DNA of 64,000 bases from the NCBI GenBank assembly GCA_963695705.1, contig CAVOHB010000006.1:62001-126000 (forward strand). The letters run 5' to 3'. The notes beneath the pieces are model-generated. The model was not told the origin of the DNA, did not search any database, and saw only the letters and a list, made by a program, of their open reading frames with translations. The number at the start of each line of letters is the position of its first letter. The stretch's first letter is position 1. This document shows positions 9,546-18,564 of the stretch, piece by piece. The translations under genes and the position numbers were made by a program. This DNA is from JBKPNJ01 sp963695705. Lineage in GTDB: Bacteria > Actinomycetota > Actinomycetes > Propionibacteriales > Nocardioidaceae.

Positions 9546-10990
9546 TCACTCCACCGTGACGTCGACCATCATCTGGTCCGCGCCCGGCGTGCCTGACACG
9601 TGCAGAGTGACGCCGGACCAGGCTCCGCCGGGCAGGTTGAGTGCGGGATTGGTCGTCTTCCCGGCCGTGTCGTTGCCGTCGCTGGGATAGAGATCGGTCG
9701 AGTCGCCGCGATTGCCCTGGCCGAAGATCTTCGCCAGGTCCCGCCGTCCATCGGCCTGGAGCAGCTCGATGGCGAGACCCTGCTCGTCGTTGACATTGTC
9801 AATCGCCTCGTCGACGACGTAGACCGCGATGCCCTCGTCGGGCAGGAACGCATCCTGGGCGCGCCGACGCCGGTACTCGACCACCAGGTACTGGGTCTCC
9901 GACATCCTCGAATCGTTGCGGATGAACAGCATGTTGCCGCCCTCGGCCGCCGGCCTCATCGCGATCTGCGCCGTCGACTCGGTGATCTGCTGCGGCGTGA
10001 TCCAGCCGTGGAACATCCGCAGCATCCCGTTGGGGAAGACAGGAGTGAGCCCACCGTTTCCCCAGGAGCCCGCCGCCATGAGGCAGTAGTTGCCGAGGCC
10101 GTTCGACTTCGTGGCTTCGAGCCTGGCCCGTGTCGTAGTAGTCGGCCCACCGCGCGGCGAGATGGCCCCACTCGTGCGCGCAGACGCCCATGTTGCAGTC
10201 CTCCGGCACGGTGAGGAACGTGCGCACACGCAGATGGTCGCCGACCACGACATCGTTGGGGATCACCCACTTGAGGCTCCACAGGTCATCGCGCGAGAGC
10301 GTCTGCTCGGCCCCACCCCCTGCGTGGATGACGAAGAGCGCCGTGACCAGCTGCTCACCCAGAACGTCGAAGGAGGTGAAGTCGACGCCCTCGGCGAGCG
10401 CCGCCTGCACCGCGTCCCTCGCCATGCCCTGCGAGTTGGTCGGGAAGTTCTCGCTCATGCCCGAGTTGCCGTCCGCGTAGTAGCGTCAACGGGTGTGGGA
10501 GCCGGAACCAGCCGTAGATCTCGCCCTGAACGTCGATGCCGTTTTCGTCGGACGTGTCGAACCCGCTCACAGCGCGGTAGAAGTCACGCATGCTGCCGGT
10601 GGGGAAGGTGCCGTCGCTGAACAGCATCTGCTCGTAGTATCCCGGTCCGTGGTTGGCGTCGTGCTGCTTGTCCGGGAAGTCGGCCAGCAGCACCAGGGTT
10701 CGCACGGTGCCGTGCAGCGGCCGTGGCGGCCGGGTGATCAGCTGGCTATCCGTGCTCGGTCCCGGTGAGAGCTCGCCGTCATCGAGGCCAACCTGATTCT
10801 CGCCTCGCCGACCTGAGCGCCACACCCAGTAGAACTCTTCGAACGTGATGCCCGCTCTCAGCCGGCCGGTCTGCCTGAGCTCCAGGAACCGGGCGTACAA
10901 CTGCGCCAGGGCCTGTGGAGAGAGCGGCACCGAGCAGGGGCCGGGATCGTGGTGTGCCCCCAGGCGGATCGGCATGATCTCGTGTCGCAT
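9546..10990 (-). CDS. M6-like (immune inhibitor A type) metalloprotease domain protein (two frameshifts)
   Basis: The ATG at 10990 follows AGGAGG. The N-terminal part carries TVRTLVLLADFPDKQ and the GSMRDFYRAVS segment usual in M6 peptidases. The middle carries HEWGHLAARWADYYDTG, an HExxH zinc site followed by the downstream acidic motif of the family. The C-terminal part is beta-rich and ends QMMVDVTVE. The frame changes at about 10488 and 10128, each net +1; protein continuity across both is clear. About 480 residues after correction. Oddly, no signal peptide is visible at the N-terminus although M6 enzymes are normally secreted, so the real start could be elsewhere or the protein intracellular. 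Confidence 0.7.
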
Positions 10991-11206
10991 GGAAACCTCC
11001 TGGTGCTCGAGCCGTCCATGGACAACGGCGAACTCCGCTGGAGTCGGGCATCGCGCACCAAGACCGGCCGGCGCCATTGTGCGACCACCATGGACCAGCC
11101 GGCCGGGAGAGTCAACGGTCCGGACGGCGCATTCGGGCACCCGGGAAGCAGGCCGACCGAACTGGGACGGTAGGCACGTGGCCGTCGAAGAGACCAAACT
11201 CTGCCT

Positions 11207-12772
11207 ATGGCCGATCGTGGCGATGTTCGCATCGCCGAGCTCATCGCGACGCTGTCGTACGCCGCGGACCTAGGGCTTGGCCAGCCGATGGAGCACTGCC
11301 TGCGCCACACGGTGATGGCGCTTCGGTTGGCCGACCTGGCCGGCGCCGGTCAAGCCGACCGTGAGGCGACGTACTACCTCGGCCTGCTGGTGAGCAGCTA
11401 CTGCCACGCCGACGCCTCCGAGCAGGCCCGGTGGTACGGCGACGACATCTCGTTCAAGGGCGACGGCTTCGAGACACTGGCGATGACTGGTCCGCAGATG
11501 GCGACGTCACTGCTGCGGCACATTGCCTCGCACGGCACGGCCAAACAGCGCGTTGGTCGCGTGGCGACGTTGCCAGTCTTCTTCCACCGCGACCTCCTGC
11601 CCTGGTTGCTCACGCACACCCAGCTGAGCTCGGCATTCGCCCAGCGCATCGGGCTCGATGACGACGTGGTGGCGTCACTGTGGCACGCCTACGAACAGTG
11701 GGACGGGAAGGGGCCGCGGCGCGTCGCTGGAGACGACATTCCGCTGCCGGCGCGGCTCATCTCCCTGTGCGCCACCATGGAGGTCATTTCCCGCAGCCGC
11801 GGCCCGGAGACCGCGAAGATCGCGGCTCGCAAGCATGCCGGCAAGACCTTTGATCCTGCGCTCGTCGACCTCTGGGTCGCCAACGTCGATGACCTCCTCG
11901 CCGCTCTCGACGTCGACGCCACCTGGGACGCCGTCCTCGGTGCCGAACCACGACTGGAGCGGCGGGTCTCGGGCGCCGAGCTGGATGACGTACTCGAAGC
12001 GATGGCGGACCTTGTGGACCTCAAGTCGCCGTTCCTCGCCGGACACTCGCGTGGCGTCGCCAATCTCGGGGCCGAGGCCGCCAGGGTGGCCGGGCTCAGC
12101 GCGGCCGAGGGTACGACGATCCGCCGTGCCGGCCTCATCCACGACCTCGGGAGACTCGGTGTGTCGACCTCGATCTGGGAGAAGCCGGGACCGCTAACCG
12201 ACATCGAGCGCGAGCGCGGGCAGTTGCACCCCTACCTCACCGACAAGATGCTGATGCGCGTCCCAGCGCTGGCCTCGAGCCGGGAGATCGCCGCACGCCA
12301 CCACGAACGGCTCGACGGTTCGGGCTACCCGCGCGGACTGAGCGCGCCGTCCCTGACCCCGTCCGACCGGATCCTCGCGGCGGTCGACGTCTACCACGCG
12401 ATGACCGAGCCCCGACCCTACCGGCCGGCGCTGGCGGCCGACCGAGCCGCGCAGTCCTTGCAGCAGGAGGTGCGGGCTGGGCGTCTCGACGGAGACGCGG
12501 TCAACGCCGTGCTGCGCGCCGCAGGCCACCGAGCGCCGGCGAGACGCGAAGGGCCGGCCGGGCTGACCGTTCGGGAGGTCGAGGTCCTGGCACTCGTCGC
12601 GCGGGGATTGGCCAACAAGGAGATCGCCAGGCGACTCGGCGTCACTCCCAAGACCGTCTCGAACCACGTCGAGCACATCTACACCAAACTCGGCGTCGGC
12701 AGCCGCGCCGCCGCGACGCTCTACGCCACCCAGCACGGACTCGTGGGCAGCTTCACCGCGGCCCGGCCATGA
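11207..12772 (+). CDS. HD-GYP-type phosphohydrolase with C-terminal LuxR HTH
   Basis: This 521-residue protein has an N-terminal half of helical HD-domain character (residues 1-250). An HD-GYP-like domain follows, with HDLGRLGVS at about 311, then HHERLDGSGYPRGL at about 364. A LuxR/FixJ-type helix-turn-helix (LTVREVEVLALVARGLANKEIARRLG) occupies about 452-511. HD-GYP domains hydrolyse cyclic di-GMP; coupling to a LuxR head suggests a nucleotide-responsive transcription factor, though activity is unproven. No receiver domain is present. The 3' end overlaps the convergent DUF998 gene by 20 bases. Confidence 0.85.
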   Translation: MADRGDVRIAELIATLSYAADLGLGQPMEHCLRHTVMALRLADLAGAGQADREATYYLGLLVSSYCHADASEQARWYGDDISFKGDGFETLAMTGPQMATSLLRHIASHGTAKQRVGRVATLPVFFHRDLLPWLLTHTQLSSAFAQRIGLDDDVVASLWHAYEQWDGKGPRRVAGDDIPLPARLISLCATMEVISRSRGPETAKIAARKHAGKTFDPALVDLWVANVDDLLAALDVDATWDAVLGAEPRLERRVSGAELDDVLEAMADLVDLKSPFLAGHSRGVANLGAEAARVAGLSAAEGTTIRRAGLIHDLGRLGVSTSIWEKPGPLTDIERERGQLHPYLTDKMLMRVPALASSREIAARHHERLDGSGYPRGLSAPSLTPSDRILAAVDVYHAMTEPRPYRPALAADRAAQSLQQEVRAGRLDGDAVNAVLRAAGHRAPARREGPAGLTVREVEVLALVARGLANKEIARRLGVTPKTVSNHVEHIYTKLGVGSRAAATLYATQHGLVGSFTAARP

Positions 12773-13423
12773 GGGCGGCGACCCGGCTTCGCGCCCGGCC
12801 CTCCATCCGCGCGACCCGCCAGGCCAGGATCGCGACCCCGCCGCAGACCACGGTCGCCGCGATCCGCTGAGTGAGGCCGCCGACCGCCGTCCCCGAGGTG
12901 ACACCCTCGCGACGAGCAACGCGATCGTCAAGAACCCGAACTGCTTCGTCGGCCCGGCGAAACCGATCCAGGCCTCATGCCGGCGCATCGCCCGAGCGAG
13001 GACGAAGGGTGCGGCGACCGTGGCCAGCGCGCTGAGCGCGAAGATGGCGACGTGCGCCTTGCCGTGCCATGACGCGATCGCGTCCGAGGTGCTGCAGCCG
13101 GCGTCGGCGGCACGGCAGTCGAGCCGGCAGAACGTGTCGGTCAGGGTGTCGAGCCCGGGCAGTGAGAGCGCCAGGACAAGTGCCGCGTTGCCCAGGTGAT
13201 GCCGCAGCGCGAACGCGAAGGCGATGGTCAGCGAGCCCGCGATGGCAAGGGTGACCCGGTCCGCGGTCGCGTAATGAGCCGTCAGCGCGGCCAGGTCGCT
13301 GATGTCGTGGCGCATCGGCCGATAGCCGTGGTCTTCGAGGACGCCGATGCCGAGCCAGCCGCCCACGAAGAGGAGCTGGGCGAGGACCGTGGCGCGGGCG
13401 ATCTGGAGGCGAAACGTGCTCAT
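12753..13423 (-). CDS. DUF998-family membrane protein (one frameshift)
   Basis: About 220 residues with six predicted membrane helices. The signature of the DUF998 family is seen in the first half: RHDISDLAA near residue 40 and the Cys-containing FCRLDC / DAGCSTSDAIASWHGKAH loop. Near 12905 one base is missing; the corrected frame continues (GGLTQRIAATVVCGG) to TGA at 12753. Start is ATG 13423, or ATG 13453 ten codons upstream, which would place the 13450-13471 palindrome across the start. Function unknown; members are often stress- or resistance-linked membrane proteins. Divergent from the methyltransferase at 13527. Confidence 0.7.
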
Positions 13424-13449
13424 GACGCCAACGTCGCACGCCGGTGAGG

Positions 13450-13471
13450 ACATGAGGCGTTCGCCTCATGT
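13450..13471. promoter_or_regulatory. 22-bp palindromic operator between divergent genes
   Basis: Two perfect 10-base arms, ACATGAGGCG and CGCCTCATGT, flank a TT centre. It lies in the 103-base gap between the divergent DUF998 and methyltransferase genes. Size and symmetry fit a dimeric repressor site of TetR or MarR type; no such regulator is adjacent. Confidence 0.6.
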
Positions 13472-13526
13472 GCCTTTCCGGTGCCGTTTCTACCTTGAGA
13501 CCCACCACCGGCGACGAGGAGATGAC

Positions 13527-14330
13527 ATGACCGTTCAAGCAGAGCCGTCATTGGCTCAGATCAAGCAGCATGCCCGGGCGACCTGGGCCTTGGGTGACTT
13601 TCCCGAGGTGGCGCGACGGCAGCTGTGGGAGGTGGGCGCGCGCGTCGTACGCCGGGTGGGGGTGGGGCGCGGCGAAGATGTCCTGGACGTTGGCTGCGGA
13701 ACCGGCAACGCCGCTCTCCGTGCGGCGCTGGCGGGAGGCCGAGTCACCGGCGTCGACATCACCCCTGAGCTGTTCGAAGCAGGTCGTCGGCTGGCCGCCG
13801 ATGCCGCTGTCGAGATCCAGTGGGACGAGGGCGATGCGGAGGATCTCCCGTACGCCGACCGGAGCTTCGACCTGGTGCTCTCCACATTCGGGGTGATGTT
13901 CGCGCCACGCCACCGCGTCGCCGCAACCGAGCTCACGCGGGTGCTGCGCCCCGGCGGCCGCTTCTGCGTCACCGCCTGGACGCCGGAAGGACTGCAGGGA
14001 AAGTTCTTCCGCCTCATCGGCGAGTACGCCCCGCCGATGCCGGCTATCGTCGAGCCGCCGCTCGGCTGGGGCAGCGCCGACCATGTCCGAGAGATTTTCG
14101 CCGGCGTGGGAGTCACCCTGGAGTTCGACCGGGAGACGGTCCCTCTGGCCGGCACGGATGGCGCCGACTCCCAGGTCGAGTGGGCGTCGCGCAACTTCGG
14201 GCCGCTGATGATGCTGCGCGGGATGCTCGAGCAACAGGGCAGGTGGGAGGAAGCACGTGACCGGATGACGTCGCTCTACGTCCCGGCAGCCGCCTGCGAG
14301 TACCTCGTCGTGACCGGACGGAAGACCTGA
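13527..14330 (+). CDS. class I SAM-dependent methyltransferase
   Basis: This 267-residue Methyltransf_11/25-type enzyme has motif I VLDVGCGTGNAAL at about 51, the acidic post-I loop VTGVDITPELFE, motif II-like SFDLVLSTFGVMFAP and RVLRPGGRFCVTAW at about 148. The substrate cannot be told. GAGGAG lies five bases before ATG 13527. The downstream membrane-protein gene starts two bases after the TGA, so they are cotranscribed. The palindrome at 13450-13471 probably regulates both directions. Confidence 0.85.
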   Translation: MTVQAEPSLAQIKQHARATWALGDFPEVARRQLWEVGARVVRRVGVGRGEDVLDVGCGTGNAALRAALAGGRVTGVDITPELFEAGRRLAADAAVEIQWDEGDAEDLPYADRSFDLVLSTFGVMFAPRHRVAATELTRVLRPGGRFCVTAWTPEGLQGKFFRLIGEYAPPMPAIVEPPLGWGSADHVREIFAGVGVTLEFDRETVPLAGTDGADSQVEWASRNFGPLMMLRGMLEQQGRWEEARDRMTSLYVPAAACEYLVVTGRKT

Positions 14331-14332
14331 CG

Positions 14333-14977
14333 ATGGAGCGGCTACGCAGAATCGTGCTCGCCACCGGCATGGTTGGCTCACCACTGCTCATCCTTGGCTA
14401 CTGGCTCACCTACCCGGCGTACGGCGAACTACACGCCGATGCCGTGGCCCGCGCGATCGCGGCCGACCCCGGGATGACCCGACTGGCTGACGTGTTCGGG
14501 CTTGCCGGGACGTTTCTGGCGGTGCCGTGGGCGCTCGCGTATCTCGACGTGATCGGCGACAGGAGCCGGCGTCTCGCACTCCTCGGAGCGGCGCTCTCCG
14601 TGCTCGGGTGGATGGCTCTCGTCGGTGTGCTCACGATCGACGCGGTCGCCATCGAGCTCGCCGACCATCCTGATCTCTTCGCGCAGGTATACGCCGACGG
14701 TTTCGTGGTCGCGCTCAACGCGATCGCGGGCCTGCACATCGTCGGCGCCGTCCTGCTCGGCGTGGCTGTCACACGGTCTGGTCTCGTCCCGCGCTGGGTC
14801 GGCATCGCATTGGTGGTGGCCGCACCAGTGCATCTCGCGGCCAACCTGGCCGGGCTGCTGGCCGTCGACGCGACGACGTGGGTCGTCACGGCAGCCGTCG
14901 GCATCGTGCTGCTGCAACGGGCAGGCGTAGGCGAACTGCACCGGGAGTACAGAACGGCGACCCACGCGACTGGTTAG
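14333..14977 (+). CDS. multi-pass membrane protein
   Basis: This 214-residue protein has about six hydrophobic helices (for example MVGSPLLILGYWL, LAVPWALAYLDVI, LALLGAALSVLGWMALVGVL, LNAIAGLHIVGAVLLGVAV, WVGIALVVAAPVHLAANLAG). I do not recognise a named family; it resembles DUF4386/DUF998-like small integral proteins. It starts two bases after the methyltransferase stop and has no separate promoter, so the pair probably act together. Confidence 0.7.
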   Translation: MERLRRIVLATGMVGSPLLILGYWLTYPAYGELHADAVARAIAADPGMTRLADVFGLAGTFLAVPWALAYLDVIGDRSRRLALLGAALSVLGWMALVGVLTIDAVAIELADHPDLFAQVYADGFVVALNAIAGLHIVGAVLLGVAVTRSGLVPRWVGIALVVAAPVHLAANLAGLLAVDATTWVVTAAVGIVLLQRAGVGELHREYRTATHATG

Positions 14978-15041
14978 CCAGGCGCCTTTCACGGCCTCAG
15001 TCGCCGGCAGGCCCGACGATGAGCGGCGTTGAACCCTGGCC

Positions 15042-16835
15042 TTAGCCGCTGGGACGAGCGGGATCGACGGCGAGCCGGGCAGCGGCCTCGAGCATCAGGG
15101 CGTGGACGAAGGCCTGAGGAAAGTTGCCGCGCATCTGGTGCTCGGTTACGTCGTACTCCTCGCAGAACAACTGCGGGGGGCCGCAGGCGGCGCGGGTGCG
15201 CTCGTACCAGCCGTGTGCTGTCAGGATGTCACCCTGCTGGTGGGTGGCAAGGGCCATCAGGAATCCGCAGAGCTGAAAAGCGCCTTCGGCCTCGCCGAGG
15301 GGCCGGTCGTCCTGACGGAAGCGGTAGGCGTAGCCCTGCTCGGTGAGCTCGCGGGTGTAGGCGCCAAGGGTGGCGATGGTGCGCGGGTCATCGGCGGCGA
15401 CGGCACCGCGCAGCCCGGGGAGCAATAGTGCAGCGTCCAGGCCCGCGTCCGTGGGGGAGCGCTGCCAGCCTCCGGTGTCCGGGTTGAGAGCATGCGTGGA
15501 CGTGTCGGAGACGATGCGGTCGGCAAGACTGATCCAGTCGACTGCGTCACCTGTTGAAGGGTGGGCCGCGGCAATCGCTTTCAACCCGGCAGCGCAGGTC
15601 AACCTGCTGTGGGTCCAGGGCTGGTCATCGATCTCCCAGATCCCGGCGTCAGGCTCGGTCCATCTCTCGGCGATCGCGTCGGCCGCGATGCGGACGGCGC
15701 GCCACCCTTCGGTGTCGAGCCGGTCATGTTGCGCCGCGGCCGCAAACAGGAGAAGGGCCTCTCCGAACGCATCGAGCTGGAACTGCTTGTTCACCCGGTT
15801 GCCGATGATGTCGGCACCGCCGGGGTACCCGGGCAGGTCGAGCTGTCGCTGGTCGGGTACAGCCTGGCCAAGGGTGGTGTAGGCGGGTGCCAACCGGTCA
15901 CCGTGTTCGAGGAGCCGGTCACCGACGAATCGAACGGCGTCGTCCAGCAGCTCACATCCACCGAGCGCTGCGACCGCCTGACCGGCGTAGCACTGGTCTC
16001 TGATCCATACGTAGCGGTAGTCGTAGTTGCGGCCGGCCTCGGCGCGTTCGGGAAGGCTCGTCGTCGCGGCCGCGACCATCCCGCCACTCGCGCTGGTCAT
16101 GCCGTGCAGCACCGCGTAGCTGTGCCGGGTATCTGGTGGACTCAGACAGTCGGTGAGGCGTGGAACGGCAGCCTGCCACGCCGCTTCGGTGGCGCTCCAT
16201 GCGTCGGAGGGGTCGATCGGGTCGTCAGGCAGAGGTTCGGTGCTGATCTCGAGCACGAGGTCGTGACTCTGTCCGGCCGGAACGTCGAGGTCCATGGTCA
16301 GGCTGCGGCGCTGACGCGTGTCATTGTCGACGCGGGCTTCGGCTGCGCCGGTCCACCGCAGCCGCAGGCCTGCGGTGCGGGCGGTCCAGGTCCCCGCCTC
16401 GTGCGCGAGTCCGGTCATGATGTGGGCGCCGTATGCGCCGCGTGGTTCCAGCAGCACGCGGACGCGAGCGTCACCGTCGACGGCCACAACTCGGCGAAGC
16501 AGCACCGCGCGGTTCTGGTCGGCCGGTAAGGCGAGCGCCTCGCGACATTCCACGGTGCCCGTGGTGGTCACCCAGCGGCTGCGCCAGATCAGGCTGTCCC
16601 TCTCGTAGAAGCCGCCCCAGACATACGTATCCACGGGGGTGATCGCGTATCCACCCGGGCCTCCGATCAGCGACGTGAAGATGGCGTCGCTGTCCCAGCG
16701 AGGTGTGCACATCCACGCGACGTCACCGCGTGGCCCGAGCACCGCTCCCCGTTCGCCGTCGGCGAGCAGCACGTATTCACGCAACACATGCGGCGGGAAC
16801 TGGCCGGCTGGATCGTGAACTGCGGCACGTCTCAC
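15042..16835 (-). CDS. glycoside hydrolase family 15 (glucoamylase/trehalase-like)
   Basis: About 597 residues with the usual GH15 layout: N-terminal beta domain with GDVAWMCTPRWDS (about 40-60), then an (alpha/alpha)6 barrel with NYDYRYVWIRDQCY at about 270, FQLDAFGEALLL, IWEIDDQPWTHSRL and the C-terminal FCEEYDVTEHQMRGNFPQAFVHALML block. The family hydrolyses alpha-glucosidic bonds, and actinobacterial cytosolic members include trehalases. The GTG at 16835 overlaps the previous stop in a GTGA junction, which fixes the start. It is the third gene of an SDR/membrane/GH15 operon. No signal peptide, so intracellular. Confidence 0.88.
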   Translation of the reverse strand: MRRAAVHDPAGQFPPHVLREYVLLADGERGAVLGPRGDVAWMCTPRWDSDAIFTSLIGGPGGYAITPVDTYVWGGFYERDSLIWRSRWVTTTGTVECREALALPADQNRAVLLRRVVAVDGDARVRVLLEPRGAYGAHIMTGLAHEAGTWTARTAGLRLRWTGAAEARVDNDTRQRRSLTMDLDVPAGQSHDLVLEISTEPLPDDPIDPSDAWSATEAAWQAAVPRLTDCLSPPDTRHSYAVLHGMTSASGGMVAAATTSLPERAEAGRNYDYRYVWIRDQCYAGQAVAALGGCELLDDAVRFVGDRLLEHGDRLAPAYTTLGQAVPDQRQLDLPGYPGGADIIGNRVNKQFQLDAFGEALLLFAAAAQHDRLDTEGWRAVRIAADAIAERWTEPDAGIWEIDDQPWTHSRLTCAAGLKAIAAAHPSTGDAVDWISLADRIVSDTSTHALNPDTGGWQRSPTDAGLDAALLLPGLRGAVAADDPRTIATLGAYTRELTEQGYAYRFRQDDRPLGEAEGAFQLCGFLMALATHQQGDILTAHGWYERTRAACGPPQLFCEEYDVTEHQMRGNFPQAFVHALMLEAAARLAVDPARPSG

Positions 16836-17206
16836 CGGGAGACCCTGTGCGCATGCCGGGCGGCCAGCGCATTCGCCGTCGCGCCCCCGATGGCCACCGA
16901 GGCACTGATTGACGCCGATCGCCGATAGGTGGGTGAGGCGGCTGCCAGCGCAACCATGCTGAGCGCGTGCAGGCTGTCGACAACGGCCGAAGCCTGCAGG
17001 ACTGCCGGTCTCGGCCAAGCGACCTGCGCCACACCCTGAGCCAGGTATCGGGCACCTAGCAGGCGCACCCAACCGGTCGGACGGGCACCGTTGCCCGACA
17101 CGTAATCGCAGACGCGACCCGGTGTGGCCAGCAAGATCACCCCCAGAGCGGCGCTGCTCGCACCTATGAGACGCGGAACCGTCGGCAGGAAATGGCCAGT
17201 CCTCAT
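16832..17206 (-). CDS. small membrane protein in the SDR-GH15 operon
   Basis: This 124-residue protein has three or four hydrophobic segments (LIGASSAALGVILLATPG, LLGARYLAQGVAQVAW, VVDSLHALSMVALAAAS, ASVAIGGATANAL). It starts with an ATGA overlap on the SDR stop and ends with a GTGA overlap on the GH15 start, so all three are translationally coupled. No family is recognised with confidence; the length and pattern resemble the small DUF4267-like membrane proteins. Confidence 0.65.
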   Translation of the reverse strand: MRTGHFLPTVPRLIGASSAALGVILLATPGRVCDYVSGNGARPTGWVRLLGARYLAQGVAQVAWPRPAVLQASAVVDSLHALSMVALAAASPTYRRSASISASVAIGGATANALAARHAHRVSR

Positions 17207-18222
17207 GACTGAGCCCTCCGGCCCCACAGTGCGGCGGCCGCGAGCGCGGCCGCACCGCCGAGAGCGGCGAGCAACTCGTGGTGGTGCGATGCCCACAGCT
17301 GCGGCGAGCGACTGTGGGAGGTGTCGTCGAAGATGCCGTGGGCGCCGAAGTCGTGGCCGTCTGTTCCGTCCGCGGGCTCCCACAGGTTGACCGGCTGGTC
17401 GGGATCCTTGGGCTGGTCGGTCTGCTGGCTGGCGAACCCGGTGCGGCCCAGGTAGCGGTCGAGGAGGCCTGGTGCGATCGCATTCGCGATCAGCGTGCCA
17501 GCGGTGCTGGCACCGACCCAATACTCGCGGCGGTGAGGGTGATCCGCGGCGAACATCACGGCCTTGGCGGCGACCTCGGGTTGAAAGATCGGGGGCACCG
17601 GCTGCGCATGACGCGGCAATCGCGACAGCACCCAGGAGAACTGCGGCGTGTTGACGGCAGGCATCTGGACCATGGTCACGTGCACGTTGCTGCGATCGTG
17701 CAGCAGCTCGCAGCGCAAGGACTCGTTGAACCCCTGGGTCGCGTGCTTGGCGCCGCAATAGGCCGACTGCAACGGGATGCCGCGGTAGGCCAGCGCTGAG
17801 CCGACCTGCACGATGGTTCCCCGGTCCCGAGGCCGCATGTAATGCAGGGCCGCCATGGTCGAGTAGACGTAGCCGAGGTAGCTGACCTCGGTGACGCGCT
17901 TGTACTCCTCGGGCTCGATCTCGTGGAACGGCGCGAACACCGACGTGAACGCCACGTTCACCCACACGTCGATGGGCCCAGCGTCGTCCTCGACGCGAGC
18001 GGCCGCGTCGAACACCGCCCTGTGGTCTGCCACGTCAGTCGGGATAACGATCGCAGTACCACCCGCTCGCCGGACGTCCTCGGCGGCACCCTCGAGCCCT
18101 CGCTGCCCGCGAGCCAGCAGTGCAACCGTCGCGCCACGGCTGGCGAACGCCTGGGCTACCGCCCGGCCGATGCCGCCGCTGGCACCAGTGACGACGACAG
18201 TCGACGGCGTGTTGGAAACCAT
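17203..18222 (-). CDS. SDR-family oxidoreductase with C-terminal membrane anchor
   Basis: This 339-residue protein has the Rossmann motif TGASGGIG at about 12, NAG-equivalent NVAF at about 87, and the catalytic Ser plus YxxxK (GSALAYRG...SAYCGAKHA) at about 145-165. The C-terminal extension (after about 250) is not part of the usual 250-residue SDR core and ends in a hydrophobic helix LLAALGGAAALAAAALW, suggesting membrane attachment. AGGAGG precedes the ATG. First gene of the operon with the membrane protein and GH15 enzyme. Substrate unknown; membrane SDRs of this length often act on lipids or steroids. Confidence 0.82.
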   Translation of the reverse strand: MVSNTPSTVVVTGASGGIGRAVAQAFASRGATVALLARGQRGLEGAAEDVRRAGGTAIVIPTDVADHRAVFDAAARVEDDAGPIDVWVNVAFTSVFAPFHEIEPEEYKRVTEVSYLGYVYSTMAALHYMRPRDRGTIVQVGSALAYRGIPLQSAYCGAKHATQGFNESLRCELLHDRSNVHVTMVQMPAVNTPQFSWVLSRLPRHAQPVPPIFQPEVAAKAVMFAADHPHRREYWVGASTAGTLIANAIAPGLLDRYLGRTGFASQQTDQPKDPDQPVNLWEPADGTDGHDFGAHGIFDDTSHSRSPQLWASHHHELLAALGGAAALAAAALWGRRAQS

Positions 18223-18564
18223 GAAGGTGCCTCCTGAGACAAGACGAAGAGATCGAACACAGGTCTGAATATCACGGGAGGTGGGCGACGACCGACCAAG
18301 GCGTCCAGTCAGGTGTCAACCCGTCCGATCATGATCCTGACCAGAGGCCACCACCAGGCGGTACGACGCGCTCTATAGCGCATCGAGGGCGGGTCTATCC
18401 ACCATCGGCGGCCTCCTCGGACGTTCCTACTCTTCCGTCGCGACGGCTGTGGTGCGGCGTTCCGTACAGACGAGTCGCGAGAGGCCACAATGGTTCCCGT
18501 CAACTGCCGAAGAACTCCAACGCGGTTGCCGCCATACAGCGGGATCGCCGTCGCCGAGCCGCAG
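18223..18564. other. intergenic region without a supported gene
   Basis: This 342-base stretch separates two minus-strand genes. It must carry the promoter of the SDR-GH15 operon; only an isolated TTGACA on the minus strand (18313-18318) is visible, without a matching -10. Reading frames here show no homology. Confidence 0.5.

Noticed and set aside
18313..18318. TTGACA on the minus strand as a promoter for the SDR operon
   Set aside because: No -10 box at a 16-18 base distance could be found.
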